From Viridothelium virens (taxonomy: Eukaryota; Ascomycota; Dothideomycetes; Trypetheliales; Trypetheliaceae): a DNA stretch of 64,000 bases. Below, piece by piece: positions 32,447 through 43,598 of this stretch. Under the pieces are notes generated by a model that searched no databases, was not told the origin of the DNA, and saw only the letters and a list, made by a program, of their open reading frames with translations. How positions within the stretch are numbered: the stretch's first letter is position 1; each line of letters opens with the position of its first letter. The stretch lies in assembly GCA_010094025.1 (NCBI GenBank), contig ML991796.1, positions 282,740 through 346,739 of the forward strand. The letters run 5' to 3'. The position numbers and the translations under genes are program-made.

Positions 32447-33470
32447 GGCGATCCCCTTCTTTGCAGGACGTTTCACAAGAATAAAGCTCTGCTTCTGCTA
32501 TTGCTTGCCAAAGTTTTGATCCGAGAGGAAAACACCAAGACATCTGAATTTGCCGGGCAGTGCCTAGAGGGCGCAAAGCCACATCCACAGCAGCGACAGC
32601 AAAGGCCTGAGATCATTTCGCGCATGTGGTCCAATTCAGCCCTTGGCACCCACCAAATCAGAGATCCTCGTCGAATAGCATTCTTAGGGCTGCCAAAAGA
32701 GACAGACCCTGTCACGAACCAGCACCCAGCCTGCAAGGGGCTGGCTAAGTTGGATAACGAGTAGGCACCTATCATCATGGAAATCGAAGCTACTAGTCCC
32801 GAGTCCTGCAGCTCGGCGCCACTGACGGCGCGGAAGGATAAGGCTTGCAGCACCGTTAAGTCTGGAACAAAGATGGAAAACGTTATGGAACAGGGAAGGC
32901 ACCGGAACGCACAGCCCGTGTCTTAGGTCAGCGTTTTCATCTTCGACCCCGGTTTAATCACCAACAACTCTCAGCTCAGCTCTCCCCCACTAATGCCAAG
33001 ACTTCATTGTCCGGCACAGCATGGCGGCCCGTTGCAGCATCTAGAATGCTTGCCGCTGGGTGGCTGATTGCCCTCTCTGCACCGTCTGAACCGTATTGCG
33101 TATTGTTGGTGATACTTGTGCAGATTGCCGACGATCTCAGCCCGTCTCGGAGCTGACCTCTCGATTGGGAGCATGACTGCCATGCCTAAGATGCTCAGCA
33201 TTTTAGGCTCCTCAGAATGGCTTTTTTTGTACTTTGCGTGGGGCGGTGGAGCAGCGTTGAGATGAAGCGCCGTCTTTGTCGCAGTGTGACCGGGTAGAGA
33301 AAGCCGCTCAAATCGAAGAGTGCGACATCAATCTTGGACGCGCAAGCTTCTGCATTGCTTGAATCGGTAGGAAATCCTTTTCTGTAATCTTTGGACTGCG
33401 CGAAACGAGCACGGAATCTACATACCAGAGTCTACCCTGACAGTTTGCTCACGGCAGCTTAGCCGTCATC
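32447..33470. promoter_or_regulatory. Divergent promoter region of P450-A and P450-B
   Basis: About 1 kb between start codons at 32446 (minus) and 33471 (plus). No gene inside. Divergent P450 pairs in clusters are often co-regulated; I could not identify a specific Zn2Cys6 site by eye. Confidence 0.5.
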
Positions 33471-35067
33471 ATGATTGAGGATGTTTTACAAGTCGTCGAG
33501 CAATCGCCCAGAATCGTTTCATTGGGCGTGTTTCTCTCTCTAAGCGTGTTGTATTATTTTCTATTTGCTTCAAAGTCAAAACCTTTAGACGTCCCATCGT
33601 ACGATGGAAATGTGACACCGTATGGGGTTGAATTTCTTTCAACAATAGAGAAAGCTTCTGCAGAGGTAAGTGCGCACCATCTCAGATTTGATGTTTCTCA
33701 CAATAAGTCAGCATCCCGATAGCATCTTCAGGCTTAACACGGCGAATTACGATACCTTAGTGCTGCCTCCGAAATACATCGACGAGGTCAAAGCAGCACC
33801 CGAGGCGAAGTTCAGTATTGGTGCAGAATTGTATACTCGCAACCTCGGGAGGTATACTCTGATAGGGACGGTCGGTAGAGCTCATGGATTCGTCAATTCT
33901 ATCAGGCAGGATTTGAACCGAAACTTGGCGCTCACCTTTCCAACACTACAGGCGGAAACGGAGTATGCTACAGGTACAAGCATAGGGGACTGTCCGGAAT
34001 GGAAGCCTATTGCGGTGTACTCTGCAGCATTGCGCATGGTAGCTCTTCTCACAGGCAGGGTCTTTATCGGACCGCAGCTCAGTAGGAACGAAGAATGGAT
34101 CGGCGCATCCATCCAAACAACGGTCGACACCTTTTCCGGGTCTTTCAAGCTTTGGAATTATCACTGGTCTATCCGTCCAATCATGGCACGCTTGTTACCT
34201 GAGATTCAGAATATCCACAAGCAGAATAAACGGGTAGCTGAGCTTCTGGAGCCGGTGCTTGCAGAGCGTTTGAGACAAATGTCCCAGCCAGACTTCAAGC
34301 CCCCGGCTGACATGCTGCAATTTTTTCTTGACAATCTTGACGGCAAGGATGCTACATACCAAGCTGCTCTTCAGTCTGCCATAAATGTTGCCGCTATTCA
34401 CACGACCAGCATGAACATCACCCACGTCATATACGATCTCGCCGCAAATCCCGAGCACATCGAGCCTCTCCGCGCAGAATTAGAAGAAGTTATAAGCATG
34501 AACGGCGGCGTCTGGGACAAGAACAGCATTATCAAGCTCCGGAAGATGGATTCTTTCATTCGCGAATCACAGCGAATGAGCCCGCCTGGGATCGTCTCGA
34601 TGAGTCGAAGGGTACAGCAAGACGTAGTGCTTTCCGATGGCACAAAGCTACCAAAAGGAACATTAGTCGCTTGCGACTCGTGGTCTGCAACTCGCGACTC
34701 CAATCTATGGGAAAACCCGGAGGTTTTTGACGGGTTCCGGTTTGAGAAATTGCGCGCCATTCCAGGAAACGAGGCAAAATACCAATTTGTGACCAGCTCT
34801 CCAATCAATATGCGTAAGTAAACCCCATACATCAGCTTGCCTTGGTAAACTTTACTCACTCTTTTTGCTGAAGACTTCGGCCACGGTTCACACGCTTGTC
34901 CGGGACGATTTTTCGTCGCAAACGAGATCAAAATTCTGATGGCTCACCTCATCCAAAATTACGACATCGCGCTCAAGCCTGGATGTGAAAGACCGCAAAG
35001 TATGTACAATAACATCATGATCCTTCCGAATATGGAGGGAGAAGTTCTATTTCGCTCCAGAAGATAA
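33471..35067 (+). CDS. Cytochrome P450-B (ent-kaurene-oxidase-like clan)
   Basis: Exons 33471-33665, 33712-34813 and 34874-35067 (46-bp and 60-bp introns), 496 residues. The anchor is about residues 16-36. The body resembles fungal ent-kaurene oxidase-type P450s (CYP503/CYP68 neighbourhood): [17 protein letters not shown], the I-helix with [17 protein letters not shown], ExxR in RESQRMSPP, and the haem loop [15 protein letters not shown] restored across the last junction. In this group the HTT triad replaces the A-G-x-D-T-T form. Relatives hydroxylate terpenoids and indole-diterpenes, so a terpenoid substrate is plausible but unproven. It is convergent with P450-C, 297 bp away. Confidence 0.92.
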
Positions 35068-35364
35068 ATTGAAGAGACGTTTTGGTGGTTCAAGCGTTTA
35101 CTGGTTTCATCTGTGATCCTCCAAGTCTGGTTGTGAGGCGGAGTAAGGTGTTAATTGTGTGAGATTATGTAATGCATTTCATGTGCTTTTGGGCAACCGA
35201 GGCCGGGCTACATGCATCATCTGTATCTGTACTCCGTATACAAGCGAGATCGCGAGTTTTGTTCTTGATCGTAAAGAAACCAGCCAAATATATTACACGT
35301 TAATTGCTACCTCCTATCCTTACAAGATCAAGTTCAGCTGTCGTAGAAATCCATCATAGCATCC

Positions 35365-37237
35365 TTACGCCTTCGGGCGCAAAACCACATGCACATCCTC
35401 GCCTGGCTTTGGGTCCATTAGCCCCGTGGTAGGCTTCTCGTTGTTGAGTTCCGGAAATTTACGATTCCCTCCAAGCCCTACATCAAAGCGGTGCAACAAC
35501 AGCGTAATGAAAACGCCCACTTCTTGCCTTGCAATAAACCGCCCAGGGCAGTAGGAGATGCCGCCACCAAATGGTCGGTAACTTGGGCTGTGCGTAAGGT
35601 TCTTGTTCTTCACAAATCTCTCCGGATTGAAGGAATCGACATCCTGGCCAAAATACCTGCCATCGAAGTGCATTTGCCGGAAGGGAACGATTACTCTTGA
35701 GCCTTGCGGTAAAATCTTACCGCCGATTGTGATAGGTGAGGTAACAAGACGAATGGAAGAGGACGCACTACATAATCGTAGGGCCTCGTGGAAGACGCCA
35801 GCGAGATAGGGGCAGGAGTCCATTAAATAGGGTAGAGAGAGCGGAGCATCGGGATCTTCTGGCCGTAGTGCCGGCGCAGTCTCTTTACGGATGATGTCGA
35901 GGAGATCTGGGTTGTGGAGCATGTATGCCATCGTCCAAAAAAGAACTTTGTAGGTGTTTGTGTTGGTTCTGGAAAATGGAGAGTTAGTTCAGCCATAGAC
36001 ATGCAGTCGACCAGACGCATGACAAGTGCTTACACGAAGACTACCATGCAGAATATCTTTGCCAGATCTTCCTCGGATGTTCCAAGTGCGCGTTGCGTCT
36101 TCTCGAACGTCTCCACAATGAATGATGCACCTGGCCGTTCCGATTTGGGAAGAGCAAGATAGCGCTGAATGGTCTTTGACACACGATCTTTCGCGGCGTG
36201 CATATCGTCAGCCTTCGGCCATTTGTACCACAACTTCCAATTATCGTCGTCAAACTCGAGAAAGTACTTTGGAAGGTTAGGCTCGATCTCGAGAATCTTA
36301 TCCCCAAAGAAAGCACGTAGCGCAGCATCTAGGAGGACTTCCTGGACCCAGCCAAGAAGGGCAACAGTCTTTTCTCCTTTCTCGCCAGAGGACATCACAT
36401 AAGGGCCTTTGATATTGCCAGGTTGCAACCAGTCCGAGATATATTTAAGGAACTTCCCTTGAAGATTGTAGTACACCTCGCCTGGCACCAGCTGTTGCTT
36501 CCAAAAGTCGTTATTGAGCTGCGCTAAACTCTTCATACTGGGATTCTTGATATTCATCGTTCGACTTACGACATCGTCTGCTTCAGAAGTTGGACGACGG
36601 TAGACATTATCCATGGCTCCATGGGTAACGCCAAACATGATTGACAGTTCATAGACAATCTTGTCAAAGACAAGGGCCTGGGTACTCTTATAAAGCTCGG
36701 AGACATCTGGTGGAGAGGTCAAAAAGTACAACTTCTCTCCGCCAAGAGTCAAAGCAAATGGTTCACGAGTGTCCCCGAAATACTCCCTATGACAATTAGC
36801 GTCGGTGCCAGCCAAATGGTTCGGGAGGATCGCGGTAAATCCTACCGTCCTTTAGTGATGACTCCTTGTCCATTCTTCACATATTCAATTGCATGCCCTA
36901 GAAGCTTAATTAGTATAAGATCCACTATCCTACACCTTTCGTCTTTTCAAATGGTTGAAAAGCGAAAAGCCGCAACACATAATCGCACCTAGAACTGAAT
37001 AGGAATTAGTCATCATAAGTGAGCAGATGTCTCAATGACTCAAATCTTACCGGGTATCCAGTACGGTAATTCTTTTGGTTCATCAGGATGCAAAGCTGGC
37101 TTCACGGTAAACGCCCAGAGCCTCCAGACGCTGTACATAAAGCCAAAACCGGCAACAGTGAAGAGGAGGCCTTGAATTGCAGGATGGGCTCCGATGAGCG
37201 GATGGATAAAGGTACCATGAAGCCAATCGAACAGCAT
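35365..37237 (-). CDS. Cytochrome P450-C (CYP7/CYP8-like fungal group)
   Basis: Exons 37051-37237, 36846-36897 (52 bp), 36034-36786 and 35365-35968, giving 531 residues. The anchor is residues about 20-42. Core features are the I-helix VVFVTNTNTYKVLFW (N-T in place of acid-Thr, as in the CYP7/CYP8-like clan), ExxR in HEALRLCSA, PERF in FNPERFVK and the haem loop FGGGISYCPGRF. Similar P450s occur in fungal clusters making oxidised terpenoids or sterol-like compounds (inference). Intron 1 is unusually long (153 bp) and contains a second CTAG acceptor at 36989-36990; using it meets a stop within about 20 codons, so the longer intron is preferred. The small second exon restores GHAIEYVKNGQGV. Confidence 0.9.
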
Positions 37238-39264
37238 GATTGATTTGGAAATTTCTCAGTTCTTGTCTTGAGGGTGAAAGAATCTTTCGCGGTTGTGAAG
37301 AATGCGTCTGAATGATCAGGTAGACGCTCTACTGATAGTGAGCAGCCCCAATGCCGAAGGAGGCTTTGACAGTCGAACGTCTAGAATGACGTCCAATCGA
37401 ATAGAGTCTCAGCTTTCTTCAAACATGGTAGCTGATGGCAGCTGATAGTGGCTTGGGCCTTAGCTGGCCGGTATCCAAAATAGTGGTTATGACTCGTTAG
37501 CATAACATTACGCCCGTGCTAAGCATCCCTTCTCTGTACATCTTCCCGATCAGCCATGCCAACACAGCAACTTGAGGCCGGGAGCGGTACCCACGGTAGG
37601 TACCGTCCGGGTCCTGCCGGGGTAACCACAATGCCGGTGGCACATAATAAATCTGACAATACTAGGCAGACATGAAGCTCGGATGGGGTGCGGGAAGAAA
37701 GTGATGATGTGGATCCACCAACATCTGCAAACACTTTTTTGCGCAGGGCGCCACTGCAAGCGTGGAACTCACACTCCGCTAGAACAGTGATGCAGTAGTC
37801 GCCCGGTGTGGAAAGCTCGTTGATTCCAACGGAAATACACCGTGGCGATGCGGTGGCAGCGTCGAATATGCTGACACGGACGCTTATCCAGCAAAAGCAA
37901 CAATTCATCCGCGATAGCACCGTGAAGAGACTACTTTGGGTTGCGGTCCAGGCGTCTTAGTTCACACTAAGGACCGTCCAGGGTTCGCGTGAGGTTTTAG
38001 TCTTATTCGGCATAAAGAGGGACATTTCAGCGGTTAACCGCCATTGTAGATTGGAAAACCAGACCCACCGGGTATATTCTCGAAACACGCTATTTCGGCA
38101 CATGTGACGCCTCTGATCGTTTTCGTACTCGAGATCGAGGATTGGCAAGTCCAGTTACTCGATGAGATGCATCGCACGTTCTTCATGCCTCCTTACAAGG
38201 CAGGTAGATGCACTCACTCGCTTGGCAAGCCATGTGCAGTGCCTGCAATGATCTGCTATGCGTGAAAGCCTGTCTAATATCGCTTGCGAACGTTCACGAA
38301 AACAGTACCATTAGTGAGGAGTCGTTCGCCGCAAGTGTGTGCCTCTGCTCGCCCCGATGACCGTTTCGAGGCTTCCACAATTTCCCAGCACCGCCTTTTC
38401 CGTAATTGGTGCCTGAATGATGACGCAATTATTTAGTTGCTCCTAACCCTTCATGCCTCTGACCCAATCATGGAAGGTCGTTCAATCGAGACATACCAGG
38501 ATTCTGAGCCGTGGGTGCTTGAACAGCGAATGCTAAAATACCCACCTTGTGTCTCTCAGCCTCAGTCTAGTCTCACTGTATAATCCATGAAAGTATCCCT
38601 GCCATGCTGTGGTCCCTTGGCCATGTGGGCCCCCATTCTTGTATCACCTGGCCTTCTTCGGAGATGATACTCAATTCATCAATCGATTAATCAGCTATCG
38701 AGCAAGTTTGACCACGGTTTGCCCCAGCTGACTATGTTCCAACAATATCTCAGGCAGTTCCGAAGTTCGACGACGTCCTAACGTGCAGCAGTACGGCAGT
38801 CGAGAAAGGTTTCAGGTTTTGTGTGTAAAGTAGTCCCTTGCAGGATTGCCCTGAACCTCGGGATCGATGGCCCCCAATTGATAGCGTGCCCAGCGATGAC
38901 GCACTTGGCTTACGGGTCACGGACTTCGATTATGGTCACTCTCGAAATTGTGGTTCAGGAGAGCAAGCTTTTCGTGTCAATCTAGCCTATGTAATTCCAT
39001 CGTGAGAAGTGACGGTAGCGACAAGGAATCTCATCAGTCGTACAGCCATGAATATTTCAAAATAGAGGTTGGGGCCTCTTACTCCAAATACACCACCACA
39101 ATCAACGCTCCAGTCTATCTCTATGCTGCTGCGCGTAGGATTTACAGGTATAAGGCTAAAATCAAGGGAATCTCGTACAACTCTCCTGCCTGAACAGGTT
39201 TCATCCAGTCAAACTTCCAAGACTCCGTGACTCCATCAACAAGACTCTGAGACTCCGATCAATG
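37238..39264. other. Intergenic, 2 kb
   Basis: Upstream of P450-C and downstream of P450-D. I see no gene, RNA or clear mobile-element structure. Open frames such as 37519-37920 (minus) lack family features. Confidence 0.45.
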
Positions 39265-40932
39265 CTAAGCAGGCTCGGTATTGTGATCGCTGAAGCTTCT
39301 CCTTCGAATCATGAAGGTGGAACTCGGAATAGGTAGGACACTGGATCTCCATGTGAAACACCTCCTCGTCGGAGAAGCGTCGAGTTTGATATCATAGTTC
39401 TGAATAATCTCCACGAGAATGATTTTGATGATGTAGGCGGCGTAGAACCTCCCTGGGCAAGCTTGCTTCCCTAAGCCCCAAAGCGGGTAGAAGGGACTTG
39501 TGTCTGTGAATTTGGACTGCGCAACGCCATCAATCTTCGACAGTCGGGTCGCGTTTCTAATGAATCTTGTGCCATCAAAAACATGGGCGTTGGCGTAAAT
39601 GGAAGGGTCTCGCATAATGGCTCGTTGCGGGACGCACGCCCAGTCTCCAAGTGGAACGCTGGTACCATCTTTAAAATGATATGGTACCATAGCTTTCCTT
39701 CGAAGTGATACTATTGCTTCGTGAATAGGCTTTTCAAGAATAGATTAGGAGATTGGGCTGTAATAGAGAATGGGCTTACTGGACTCCGAAGCATTCATTC
39801 GAGCAGATTCTTTCAAGAAGCTGTCCAGGAGAAGCAAGCTGTTGATATCGATCGATCCAATTGAATTCACAGAATCATCAATTTCTTTTCTGAGCCTCTC
39901 GATGTATTCCGGGTATGTGCAAAGATCCACAAGAGCGTAAAAGATGGTCATAGCCGGTTGATGGACTCCTGCGAACCAAAGAGCCAGTGTCTGTTGGACC
40001 ATTCGCAGAGCTCTGTCTGGTGACTTATCCGGATAGAGCTTGACAATGTGCTGAATGTAGTCGCGTGGCGTTTCGCCTTTGGTGTTGCCATGCTCCTCGG
40101 CATCAAGTCTCTCCTTTATCACGGGTAAAAGTTTGGAGATCAAGTGTCTAGATGCTCTGTGATTCCTTGTAACAATGGATGACATGACTGGAGCAAAGAA
40201 CTTTGGCACGCAACGAAGCGCTTCTGCGGCAACAAAGACGTCCTGAGGATATTGCACAGCGGCATCAAGAAACGCAGCATCCCGTGTGAATTGCTCACCG
40301 TAGAACGTGTAAGTATTAGTCTTGGCAACTGCTTTCTGGGCGTAGCTGAATATGCTCAAAGTCACCCAGCCCTGATCAAGCTGTTTGCCCTTGAGCTCGT
40401 TCGTTAATGCCTGGCGTGCAAGAGCGGTAAGGGGATCTTGGTAAGAGGGTAGTCGTAGTGTCAATGATCGGAGGATTCGATGTTGTAGTCCAAGTCGATT
40501 CAACTCGATCCCGTTCATAGTATGAGCTGGCTGAAAGACCTGTCGATGTCAGTATGCCACCGCTGATCTGTGATGTATGAAACAAACTTCTTCTGCGGTC
40601 GCCACCAAGGACAGTTGATCTTCTTTAGCTTGGCTCAGCTCCAATATGGAGGCCTCTGAAGATACTAAAGTGTATTTCCTCTCCGGTGTCTGGATAGTAA
40701 AAGAAACTCCTGGGACCTGACGATCCGTTATTAGCTTGGCATGACATACGAAATGTGAACAAATCAAGCTTACATATTTTTCTGCCAAGAGTTTTGGTCC
40801 TGTGAAGAGCCATCTTGCACTTTCTTGCCATTGACTCAAGTGGCTAATGGAATAAAATAAAATGTATACGAGACAGACAGAGACAGCCAGAAAGATTCTT
40901 TCAGGGTTTAGCAAGAGAGCTAGAAGTGCCAT
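39265..40932 (-). CDS. Cytochrome P450-D (terpenoid-oxidase-like clan, HQP I-helix)
   Basis: Exons 40774-40932, 40588-40716, 39780-40539 and 39265-39710, giving 497 residues. The start at 40932 gives a hydrophobic anchor (residues about 10-30). Body features: I-helix LWFAGVHQPAMTIFYALVDLC, ExxR in KESARMNAS, and haem loop WGLGKQACPGRFYA (W replaces the usual F). The I-helix has His-Gln-Pro where the acid-Thr pair normally lies; this variant recurs in the same fungal clan as P450-B. For the last intron two in-frame acceptors two codons apart are possible; the distal one gives SESISLRRK, closest to relatives. Paralogous to P450-B in overall pattern. Divergent from the rhodopsin-type gene. Confidence 0.88.
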
Positions 40933-42192
40933 CTTACATAAAAAATATTGAGCATGGAGAATATCGGAAGACACGAATTTGCCTGTGGCAGTATTTATTC
41001 AGACAGCATTAGGCAGATAAGTTTATACTCACGTGTAAATTTAGAGATTCAGGGGTCTTGTAGGGCCAGGCTTGTCAACCAGTACCTGAGCGACTCCCTA
41101 GCCGGCCGTCGACTCACAGTCCAGATGCCCATGAGGCTGTGGGCCGTTGAACTCGTACTTACTCAGAGGCTTCAACCACGCGGGAAGGGCCATGATGGAG
41201 ATATTGCCCTGTTGGGCTGGAGTAGCATAGCCAGGACTCCGTAAGATCTACTTAGCATAGAAATGCGAGAGCACAAACCTGCCGTCAAAGGCACGAATCA
41301 ACGATAGTCAAGACTGTTTCGTTTCGTCCACTAATCGGCCCTGCGTTGTTGGTGGCTGAGGCGTATCTTGGTGAGCATGATGGAAATGGGATGCTGACCG
41401 GAAGGGTTGAGTTTGACATGCATCCATGCCATATCCCATGTCGCATATCCATGCTCGTAGATCTCTCGGGTAAAGCGGCGCCGAAAGTCGCAGATAGAGT
41501 AATCGTTATCACCATTTCCACCCACGCCACCCTAGCGCGCCGAATGGCTTCATCATGATACTCAAATTATTGATGTAGAGCACGTGGTTACTTAACCTCG
41601 AAATAGACACTGCAGCGAAAGTGCAGGTGTTGGTTGGGAGATGAACGCGAAACCTTCTTCTGGGGTCCGGCAAGGCAGATCCCATGCGCGAGCCGGCCGA
41701 TGATGTATGCGATTGAGGACTTCTGGCGCTCTACTCCAGTTTGGTGATAGTCGAATTGCGCAAGAAAATTCGTTAACCTCGATAGACCGGTAATGCGGCG
41801 TGAATCCTCCCACTGCACGACTTTCGTCCTTCTCTCCCACGACCCCTCCATCGCATACACGCACGGCTGAACGAGTACCCTGTACGTGCAGAAGCGTGTA
41901 CAGACTAGTTAAGGACGTCAGCATCTAGCCCAGATACGGATTGCGAACCATCAGCCTTATTCGGCTGGCATGCTCTCATTGGACAATTTTCTACAGCATT
42001 TGCATTGGATGGGCCGAGAGCTGATGCATTCTGTAAGGATTTTAGTCTTACATGCGGAGCTGGCAGGATATGTCTGGCTGGGGAAAGGCAACAACCTCCC
42101 ACTTTCTCACTTCTCCTTCAGGCGGCTACCAAACTCGTCGTTCTGAGACTGTTGTGTGACCTGAAATTCGTACGGTAACTGTTGTCAGCAAA
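40933..42192. promoter_or_regulatory. Divergent intergenic region, P450-D / rhodopsin-type gene
   Basis: About 1.26 kb with no supported gene; it must contain both promoters. Overlapping short open frames on both strands (41285-41924) have no recognisable family. Confidence 0.45.
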
Positions 42193-43598
42193 ATGGATCC
42201 TACGAAGCTGTCGCCGGAGATGCTGGAGAACTATCCAGCTATGAAGCCTCCACCAGGAAAGACAACAGACCTTCACAATCCTGGCAAAGATGGATCGAAT
42301 GCGACTCAAACGATCATCGTCACAGCGGTTCTTACAGGTGTTACCGTGTTCGTCCTCCTTTTACGTCTCTGGACAAAGCTATTGGTTGTACGTTCACCTG
42401 GATGGGACGATTGTAAGTTCTTTTCTCAATGTGGCTGTACGCTCTATTGCTGACCTGCTCTAGACACAAGCATTGGTGCTACGGTATTCCTGAAATTCCC
42501 TTTACACTTTAGGAGGGTTCTCATTTTCGATAGGTTGGCGCAGTCGCTTACGCCTCACTGATCATCTATGGTGTGTACATCGAGTTTCTTGCCTTTGGAA
42601 CTCTTGCTCCAGCACCTGGGAATTTACTGACAAGTCACAGTCTTCTCGCACGGTTTTGGATACCACGAGTGGAACGTTCCATTAGGGACGCTCGTTGACT
42701 TGACTGATGTAAGAGTCATTCTGACCTTTGCTCAGGCAATGTCTGCTAACCATGGCATAGTACTTGAATGCCATCACATACATTTACAAGCCGTTCATGC
42801 TGCTTGCAAAACTTTCTCTTTGCATATTCTTCCTCAATATCTTCGGCAGCAAGCGAGGGATGCGATGGGGAATCTACTTCGCCATCGCATACAATGTGAT
42901 CTTACAAGTCACGGCTTTCTTCTTGGCCATCTTTCTTTGCCTTCCTGGGCGACCATCATTTTGGACATGTTCTAACAAGATATCGGTCCTGAACGTCGTC
43001 ACAAGTGGATTCAATGCATTCATTGACGTCTACCTTTTGATCCTGCCCCTGATTGGTATTGCGCAGCTTCAATTGCATCAGAGGCGCAAAGTGATGCTGT
43101 GTCTAGTTTTCTTCACAGGACTTCTGTTAGTTACCATCATTTAATTTTGCCAACACTCTTCGTGGGTACTAACAAATTACAGTGCCGTCGTGTCGAGTAT
43201 CCTCGGAATTGCATACCGAGTGAAGCAGAACAGTACCAAAGACACCTCATGGGCCTTCGCACCGGAAATCATTCTAGTGTAAGTTTCCCAACCGCACGCC
43301 AAGTCACGCATTCTCTAATCGCTACAGAACGTTCGAGCTGGAAGCTACAATCATGGTTGGATGCTTCCCAACCCTACCCGCACTCTTCAAATCCAACCAT
43401 CCGCTCAGCTTAAGCTCTTTGTGGTCCCGGCTCGAGTCAAATAGTTCTCATCTTTTCAGATCAAGCATTCGGAAGTCATCGAACAGGTCCCAAGGCTCTA
43501 GCACGAAACCAACAATCCAAGAACACACGCATTGGGCCAAGCAATCTCTGGATTCTACAGAGGTTCAGCTGGTACCCGTCCATGGCTCGCAGGTCTGA
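42193..43598 (+). CDS. Seven-TM fungal rhodopsin-type (Pth11-like) membrane protein
   Basis: Seven exons: 42193-42412, 42464-42483 (20 bp), 42534-42570 (37 bp), 42641-42708, 42761-43125, 43183-43278 and 43328-43598, giving 358 residues. Each junction has GT-AG with a nearby CTAAC/CTGAC-like branch site. The topology is seven hydrophobic segments with an extracellular N-terminus and a polar, Ser-rich cytoplasmic tail. Family features are LLLRLWTKLLVVRSPGWDDYTSIGA after TM1, the GFGYHEW loop, and the Y-L-N/Y-K-P segment before TM3 with paired Cys (CLPG, FWTCS). This is the fungal rhodopsin-type integral membrane family that includes Pth11-like receptors. Ligand and role are unknown. No CFEM domain is present. 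Its place between P450-D and the regulator is unusual but such genes do occur in clusters. Confidence 0.85.
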
